Of a stretch of 64,000 nucleotides of DNA, positions 59,110-64,000 are shown piece by piece. Below the pieces are notes generated by a model. That model ran no database searches, had not been told where the DNA came from, and was given only the letters and a program-made list of their open reading frames with translations. Positions within the stretch are counted from its first letter, which is position 1. Every line of letters starts with the position of its first letter. Source of the DNA: SW-6-46-9 sp964452185 (GTDB lineage Bacteria > Patescibacteriota > Minisyncoccia > Phycocordibacterales > SW-6-46-9); the NCBI GenBank assembly GCA_964452185.1, contig CAYVKO010000001.1, positions 27,413-91,412 of the forward strand. The letters are read 5' to 3'. Made by a program: the position numbers and the translations under genes.

Positions 59110-61692
59110 ATGGAAGATAAGATCACAATTAAGGGGGCTCGCACTCATAATTTAAAAGATATCGATTTAGAAATACCTCGCGGAGAGATGGTTGCTATAA
59201 CGGGGCTGTCCGGATCCGGGAAATCATCTCTTGCCTTTGACACTATATTCGCAGAAGGGCAACGGCGGTATGTAGAGTCGCTGTCTTCATATGCACGTCA
59301 ATTTTTAGACCGAATGCAACGACCTGATGTGGATGAGATAAATGGTCTATCGCCGGCCATTTCAATTGATCAATCCTCTCGGTCTTCAAACCCGCGATCG
59401 ACAGTTGCCACCATCACTGACACCTATGACTACTTGCGAATTTTATTTGCTCGTGTCGGTGTTCCTCACTGTTTAGAGTGTGGTCGCCCGATTGAAAAAC
59501 TCTCATCCGAAGAGATACAGCGATTGATCCAAGAGGATGTTTCCGAGAAAAAAGAAGAGGTGGACAATCCTGATGATTTAGCCGTATATGTTTATGCTCC
59601 AATCATACGAGGTCGAAAAGGTGAATACTACCAGCTGCTTTACGATCTTCTCGAGCGCGGGTACAGTCAAGTGCTGATTGACGGAGAAACCAAACGTCTT
59701 CGTGAGCAGATAGTACTTGAAAAACACCAAACTCACGACATCGACGTATTGGTAGACGCTATATCACTTTCCGAATTCACTGAAGGAAATGAAGATGTGC
59801 GGGATCGCTTATCGGAAGCTGTGGAGCGGTCCTTGAACGAAGCTGAAGGTCTCGTGCGAGTATGGGTTGGTGACGGATCCGATTCAGAAGATGACAAAGA
59901 CCACAATACTCGCGGCAATCTCATGTCTTCGCAGTTTACGTGCCCGTATGATGGGTATTCATTCCCGGAGGTGGAACCGCGACTATTTTCCTTTAACTCT
60001 CCATACGGTGCATGCGAAACTTGTAACGGGTTAGGAACAAAAGAGTATAAGGGTACAGAGGTTTGTCCGGACTGTAAGGGCGCGCGGCTTCGAGAAGAAG
60101 CTCGAAATGTTTATCTGACTGCCGGAGATGATCAAAAAAATATCGCCGAGTTTACCAGTCTTACCGTGGAAAATGCGCTCGAGTGGTACGATGATTTAGA
60201 TATTTCTGGCACAAAAAAGCAAATTACTGAGGTGGTTTCCCGAGAGATAACCGACCGCCTTTCTTTCATGGTGGATGTAGGGGTTGAATATCTAACTCTT
60301 GACCGGCGAGCAAACACGCTTTCTGGCGGTGAAGCACAGCGAATCCGTCTAGCCAGCCAACTAGGGTCAAAACTTGTCGGCTCTTTATATGTACTCGACG
60401 AACCAACAATCGGCTTACACCCAAAGGATACGGATCGGTTGGTAAATACGTTAAAAAACCTTCGAGATATTGGCAATACAGTGTTGGTGGTTGAGCATGA
60501 CAGAAAAACAATTAAGGCTAGCGACCACTTGATTGATTTAGGTCCTGGAGCAGGGGTGCATGGTGGAGAAGTGGTGGTAAACGGATCCGTGGATGATTTG
60601 CTGTCAGACAAGGACGCTGCTGAAGAATCTTTAACACTTTCTTACCTTCAGGGAGAAAAGGAAACCCCGTATCCAGACGAACGCCGCACCCGAACACACG
60701 GCCACCTTCGCATTAAGAATGGTAACCGGCACAACATAGAAGGCTTGAACTTAAAGATACCGCTTGGTCAGCTTATCGTGGTTTCGGGTGTTTCCGGCTC
60801 AGGCAAATCTTCGCTTGTGCACGACATTTTTTACGACAACTTGAAGCGTATTTATCACAGCCGAGAAGCAGCAGATGATCCTATTAACTGCGAGGAATTT
60901 GCTGGTGCTGAGTATTTGGCACGAAGCGTCATGATTGATCAGTCGCCGATTGGTCGGACGAGTCGGTCTAACCCGGCTACCTACACCGGTGCTTTTGATT
61001 ACATTCGAGACTTATTTGCGGAAACCAAAAAAGCGGAAGTTCGTGGATTTGGTAAGGGCAGATTTTCTTTCAACACAAAAGGTGGTCGGTGCGAGGCGTG
61101 TAAAGGGAAGGGGGAACAAAAGATAGAAATGCACTTTTTACCCACAGTATATGTGCCGTGTGAAGTATGCGGCGGTCGACGATACACGGAGGATACACTT
61201 GATATTACATACCAAGATAAAAATATTTATGAAGTGCTATCAATGACTGTAGAAGAAGCTGCCGAGTTTTTTGCTGACATACCGCCAATAGCTGATCGAC
61301 TGGAAACACTTGACCAAGTTGGGCTTTCTTATCTGGAGCTTGGTCAGCCGTCAACGACCCTGTCTGGCGGAGAGGCGCAACGAGTCAAGATTGCCTCAGA
61401 ACTGTATCGGCGACACACCAAAAAGACCATGTATCTTCTTGATGAGCCGACGGTCGGGCTTCACTATGACGATGTGCGGCGTTTGGTTGGAATCTTGCAA
61501 GAGCTTGTCGATAAAGGTAATACCGTAATGATAATCGAGCACAACCTGGACGTTATTAAAAATGCTGATTATGTGATAGATATGGGGCCGGGTGGTGGAG
61601 AGCATGGCGGTGAAGTTGTGGCTACCGGAACCCCTGAACAAGTAGCTAAAAAAGAGAGCGCTACCGGAGAATACCTCAAAGAGGTTTTGTAG
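59110..61692 (+). CDS. uvrA: Excinuclease ABC subunit A
   Basis: 860 residues, about 80 shorter than E. coli UvrA. Two ABC ATPase halves: Walker A GLSGSGKSSLAFD and GVSGSGKSSLVHD, signature LSGGEAQRIRLAS and LSGGEAQRVKIAS. Zinc sites: CLECGRP, CETCNGLG...CPDCKGA and CEACKGKG...CEVCGGRRY. UvrA dimers scan DNA for bulky lesions and load UvrB. The shortening is within the first half, where the UvrB-binding and insertion domains lie. It is separated from uvrB by the sensory array and two-component genes. Confidence 0.97.
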   Translation: MEDKITIKGARTHNLKDIDLEIPRGEMVAITGLSGSGKSSLAFDTIFAEGQRRYVESLSSYARQFLDRMQRPDVDEINGLSPAISIDQSSRSSNPRSTVATITDTYDYLRILFARVGVPHCLECGRPIEKLSSEEIQRLIQEDVSEKKEEVDNPDDLAVYVYAPIIRGRKGEYYQLLYDLLERGYSQVLIDGETKRLREQIVLEKHQTHDIDVLVDAISLSEFTEGNEDVRDRLSEAVERSLNEAEGLVRVWVGDGSDSEDDKDHNTRGNLMSSQFTCPYDGYSFPEVEPRLFSFNSPYGACETCNGLGTKEYKGTEVCPDCKGARLREEARNVYLTAGDDQKNIAEFTSLTVENALEWYDDLDISGTKKQITEVVSREITDRLSFMVDVGVEYLTLDRRANTLSGGEAQRIRLASQLGSKLVGSLYVLDEPTIGLHPKDTDRLVNTLKNLRDIGNTVLVVEHDRKTIKASDHLIDLGPGAGVHGGEVVVNGSVDDLLSDKDAAEESLTLSYLQGEKETPYPDERRTRTHGHLRIKNGNRHNIEGLNLKIPLGQLIVVSGVSGSGKSSLVHDIFYDNLKRIYHSREAADDPINCEEFAGAEYLARSVMIDQSPIGRTSRSNPATYTGAFDYIRDLFAETKKAEVRGFGKGRFSFNTKGGRCEACKGKGEQKIEMHFLPTVYVPCEVCGGRRYTEDTLDITYQDKNIYEVLSMTVEEAAEFFADIPPIADRLETLDQVGLSYLELGQPSTTLSGGEAQRVKIASELYRRHTKKTMYLLDEPTVGLHYDDVRRLVGILQELVDKGNTVMIIEHNLDVIKNADYVIDMGPGGGEHGGEVVATGTPEQVAKKESATGEYLKEVL

Positions 61693-61710
61693 GTGTGCTA
61701 ACTTAATCAA

Positions 61711-61746
61711 TAGAAAAGCCAGTACGTCGCGTAGGACGTACTGGCT
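61711..61746 (-). terminator. Terminator of the small membrane protein gene (minus strand)
   Basis: Perfect 12-bp stem (61717-61728 with 61735-61746), loop GCGTAG; on the minus strand it is followed by TTTTCTATT. It may also stop the uvrA message from the other side. Confidence 0.75.
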
Positions 61747-61772
61747 GGAAAGGTGTTAAGAACTAAAGTACC

Positions 61773-62003
61773 TTAAGAGGTACTGAAAAAGCCTGAAAGA
61801 CCACAGCCAAGCAGAACTGAACCCAGTACTATACTTACAATAGTCAGCTCAGCCGGAAGATGTACAAGCGGATCACTGGCTTCACTCATACTTAGAGTGA
61901 TATTTACATACACACTCAAGAAAGAGAATGCAATCATAATCGCTCCTATGCTCAGAAAGTAAGCTACGGTAACAGGAGATGCCTGCTTGATTTGCGTTAA
62001 CAT
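61773..62003 (-). CDS. Small two-helix membrane protein
   Basis: 76 residues; not recognised. Helix 1 at about 12-33 (VAYFLSIGAIMIAFSFLSVYVN) and helix 2 at about 50-72 (ELTIVSIVLGSVLLGCGLSGFF), with a short polar loop. It is the only leftward gene between uvrA and uvrC and has its own terminator, so it is probably expressed on its own. Confidence 0.6.
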   Translation of the reverse strand: MLTQIKQASPVTVAYFLSIGAIMIAFSFLSVYVNITLSMSEASDPLVHLPAELTIVSIVLGSVLLGCGLSGFFSTS

Positions 62004-62114
62004 GGCAAGAAACTTGTTTGTGTCAGAAGATCGGATCCACTGTTATATTACAATAAATTATTGTTTTGTCAATGGTATATAATGGGTAGTGAAGTAAGGT
62101 GTATAATCTATATT

Positions 62115-63350
62115 ATGACCAAAAAACTACAGGAAAAAATTGATAATCTACCTGACAAGCCGGGCGTATACTTCTTTAAAGCCGACAGTGATGTGCTTTA
62201 TATAGGCAAAGCCACATCACTACGTGATCGAGTACGCAGCTACTTCAACTCAGATATACAAAGAAGTCGGTCTCCACTTATTCAAAAAATGGTTAATGAG
62301 GTAAATGATGTCAACTACGAGACCACCGGTTCTGTTCTGGAGGCGCTTATTCTAGAAAGGAATCTCATCCAAAAGAAAAAACCGCCGTACAACACCAAAG
62401 AGAAAGATAATAAGTCACACAGCTTTGTTGTTATTACGAATGAAGAATTTCCGCAAATTCGGGTAGAGCGGGAGCGTGAGTTACAGACAGTTATAGATCC
62501 GGATGAAGTAACAGAAACTTTCGGGCCATACACCAACCAGAGTCAGCTCAAAGAAGCTTTAAAGATCATACGAAAAATCTTTCCATACAGAGGCAAAAAA
62601 TGTACACCAGCCAAAGATAAAGACAGCACCAAACCGTGCTTTTCTTATCAGATAGGATTGTGTCCGGGTGTTTGCACCGGAGGAGTAACTGCCAAAGAGT
62701 ATGCCGATACTATCGATAATATAAAACTGTTTCTTTCTGGCAAAACCGATACGCTTCGAGAGAAGTTAGAAAAGCAAATGGATGAAGCTGCCAGGAAAGA
62801 AGAGTTCGAGAAGGCGCAGGATCTTAAAGATAAACTGTTTTCTCTGGATCACATTAACGACGTATCTTTGATACAAAAAGAATCAATCGATGCAGGCGAA
62901 GCCGGTAATCGGCTGGAAGGGTATGATATTGCTCACACCGGCGGAGAAGACATGGTTGGAGCCATGGTGGTACTTGAAGACGGATATGCCCAAAAGAGTG
63001 ATTACAGGAAGTTCAATATTAAATCAGTAGACACATCCAATGACCCAAAAGCCTTAGCTGAAGTAGTTCGTCGTCGGTTGGGTCATCCTGAATGGACGTA
63101 TCCTGATGTATTCGTAATTGACGGCGGGAAAGCGCAACGTAATGCAGTACTCTCAGAGTTAAAAAATGCCGGAGTAGAGATACCTGTTGTATCAGTCATA
63201 AAGGATGAAAGTCATGATCCGAAAGATATTTTAGGGCCAGGAGGAGTAATTGACGAACACCGGAAGGATATTATGGTAACCAACTCTGAAGCTCACCGCT
63301 TTGCTCAATCTTTTCATAAAAACAAACGCCGCAAGCGTCTTACTGGTTGA
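62115..63350 (+). CDS. uvrC: Excinuclease ABC subunit C, short form
   Basis: 411 residues from ATG 62115 (typical UvrC is about 600). The N-terminal GIY-YIG nuclease is clear (KPGVYFFKADSDVLYIGKATSLRDRVRSYF), with the Cys-rich segment PCFSYQIGLCPGVC, a UVR motif that binds UvrB (about 220-255) and the RNase H-like nuclease (YDIAHTGGEDMVGAMVV, YPDVFVIDGGKAQRNAV). The protein stops after AHRFAQSFHKNKRRKR, so the C-terminal tandem helix-hairpin-helix is absent. Both incisions should still be possible. A TATAAT at 62102-62107 lies 7 nt before the start. Confidence 0.94.
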   Translation: MTKKLQEKIDNLPDKPGVYFFKADSDVLYIGKATSLRDRVRSYFNSDIQRSRSPLIQKMVNEVNDVNYETTGSVLEALILERNLIQKKKPPYNTKEKDNKSHSFVVITNEEFPQIRVERERELQTVIDPDEVTETFGPYTNQSQLKEALKIIRKIFPYRGKKCTPAKDKDSTKPCFSYQIGLCPGVCTGGVTAKEYADTIDNIKLFLSGKTDTLREKLEKQMDEAARKEEFEKAQDLKDKLFSLDHINDVSLIQKESIDAGEAGNRLEGYDIAHTGGEDMVGAMVVLEDGYAQKSDYRKFNIKSVDTSNDPKALAEVVRRRLGHPEWTYPDVFVIDGGKAQRNAVLSELKNAGVEIPVVSVIKDESHDPKDILGPGGVIDEHRKDIMVTNSEAHRFAQSFHKNKRRKRLTG

Positions 63351-63354
63351 TCAA

Positions 63355-63388
63355 TAAAAAAGCCCTGCCAGCAGTATGCCAGCAGGGC
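63355..63388 (-). terminator. Terminator for the minus-strand gene at the right edge
   Basis: GCCCTGC (63362-63368) and GCAGGGC (63382-63388) pair; on the minus strand the stem is followed by six T. It also lies just after the uvrC stop. Confidence 0.75.
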
Positions 63389-63433
63389 GTTGTGTCTTCT
63401 AAAAACTAAAATTAAAGAACTAGTGAAAGGAAC

Positions 63434-64000
63434 TTATTTCTCTCGAAGTACGGTGAAGGTGATGGTCAGCGAGTCATCATCACCGAAATGGATCGATGCC
63501 GGGCCGGGATAACTTCGATCCGGATATCTCCATTTTTCGTGGTATGCTCCCACGTTATATCGCTTTCCGGCAGTTAGCTCTCCGCCAGAAAGCACAGTGG
63601 CGATATCCACCGGCCGGTCATGTTCTCCAGAGCCCGCGATGTTGTCGTCCGCATCGCGCATGACCTCGGTGAGGATATAATCATCTTCACCTTCTGGCTG
63701 CAGAAACAGACCGTGGTGTTCAGACTCCTCCTGGTTTTCACCACTAAAGTACGCGGTCCAATCCAGGTGGATTTGGCTTGTGGCTTTCTCATTTTCGCCC
63801 AGCAGCCTGACACCACTGTCATCAGCCCATTGGATGGTCCGGCTGTTTTCACCTTTCGAAACGAAACCGGACATCTTGACATCGAACGTTTTGTTGACCA
63901 GCTCTTTTTCAGCTGGATCATAAACGACGATGTCTTTCGTGGCCGTTATCGACCGCTGACCTTTTGTGTCAACGGCTGTAAGCCTGAAGGTCTTAACCCC
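63434..64000 (-). CDS. Secreted Ig-like protein, C-terminal part (5' end outside the window)
   Basis: The frame is open to the right edge, so only the last 188 residues are seen. The upstream part reads like a repeat of Ig-like/PKD surface domains (VKTFRLTAVDTKGQRSITATKDIVVYDP), followed by a beta-rich acidic domain (SGFVSKGENSRTIQWADD, GKRYNVGAYHEKWRYPDRS, SIHFGDDDSLTITFTVLREK). No cysteines and no membrane anchor at the C-terminus. The DNA looks more G+C-rich than its neighbours. Function unknown; a cell-surface protein is likely. Confidence 0.6.
   Translation of the reverse strand, partial: GVKTFRLTAVDTKGQRSITATKDIVVYDPAEKELVNKTFDVKMSGFVSKGENSRTIQWADDSGVRLLGENEKATSQIHLDWTAYFSGENQEESEHHGLFLQPEGEDDYILTEVMRDADDNIAGSGEHDRPVDIATVLSGGELTAGKRYNVGAYHEKWRYPDRSYPGPASIHFGDDDSLTITFTVLREK

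Noticed and set aside
1..64000. CRISPR array, prophage, insertion sequence or rRNA
   Set aside because: No regularly spaced repeats, no transposase, integrase or phage proteins, and no rRNA-like sequence were found on either strand.

Overview
The window (about 43-45% G+C by eye) looks like a metagenome-assembled scaffold of a Patescibacteria/CPR bacterium, probably of the Parcubacteria (Paceibacteria) type. The evidence is a run of small VirB2/TrbC-like pilins, reduced housekeeping proteins (IF-2 without its N-terminal region, UvrC without its helix-hairpin-helix tail, a two-part RelA/SpoT, DnaX without its zinc module), very tight gene packing, many starts with no Shine-Dalgarno sequence, and a gene order seen in such genomes. 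Two runs of exactly 100 N (20903-21002 and 55958-56057) mark scaffold joins. No rRNA, CRISPR array, phage or insertion sequence was recognised.

Layout. 1-4.0 kb: end of a penicillin-binding protein, greA, lysS and a membrane-anchored peptidoglycan-binding protein. 4.1-8.4 kb: methyltransferase, solute-binding protein and six tandem VirB2-like pilins, closed by a strong bidirectional terminator. 8.65-11.3 kb (minus): infB, rbfA, then tRNA-Cys, tRNA-Leu(UAA), tRNA-Lys and tRNA-Leu(UAG). 11.4-16.2 kb: cysteine desulfurase, a secreted unknown and a ClpB/ClpC-like AAA+ unfoldase. 16.3-21 kb: tRNA-Tyr, tRNA-Trp, miaA, an XRE-MurA fusion divergent from murB, tRNA-Leu(CAA). 21-36 kb: parB-like gene, relA/spoT, topA, dprA, serS, ftsQ, dus, an AsnRS-like protein, dnaX, an App1-like phosphatase, a VIT1-like transporter and a zinc-knuckle unknown. 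36-41.8 kb: tRNA-Gln, class I aldolase, a sortase with a VPETG substrate, small envelope proteins. 41.9-51.7 kb: a compact sugar operon (glycosyltransferase, GH57, GH15, zwf, gnd, pgl, pgi, ROK kinase) that can store and break down an alpha-glucan and feed glucose 6-phosphate into the oxidative pentose phosphate path. 51.8-63.4 kb: uvrB, uvrA and uvrC with, between uvrB and uvrA, five tandem paralogues resembling V4R/DUF2378-type sensory domains, a soluble PAS histidine kinase, a lone receiver and a tiny zinc ribbon. The right edge holds part of a secreted Ig-like protein.

Two things stand out. First, four of the eight tRNA genes (Leu-UAG, Lys-CUU, Tyr-GUA, Gln-UUG) are followed by a related hairpin-rich module of about 140-165 nt. 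Each ends in a second, variably decayed copy of that tRNA's own T-loop-to-3' end, at a period of 160, 160, 171 and 182 bp. Short motifs are shared between modules, and a 7-bp stem of changing sequence carries a constant 6-nt loop C[GT]TCA[AG] in three of them, so structure seems to be kept. Second, the array of solo sensory proteins next to a cytoplasmic two-component pair has no recognisable output domain and sits inside the nucleotide excision repair genes.

Other points: -10 boxes lie only 4-11 nt before several start codons (probably leaderless mRNAs), and the first N gap is flanked by the same 55 bp on both sides, an assembly artefact rather than missing sequence.
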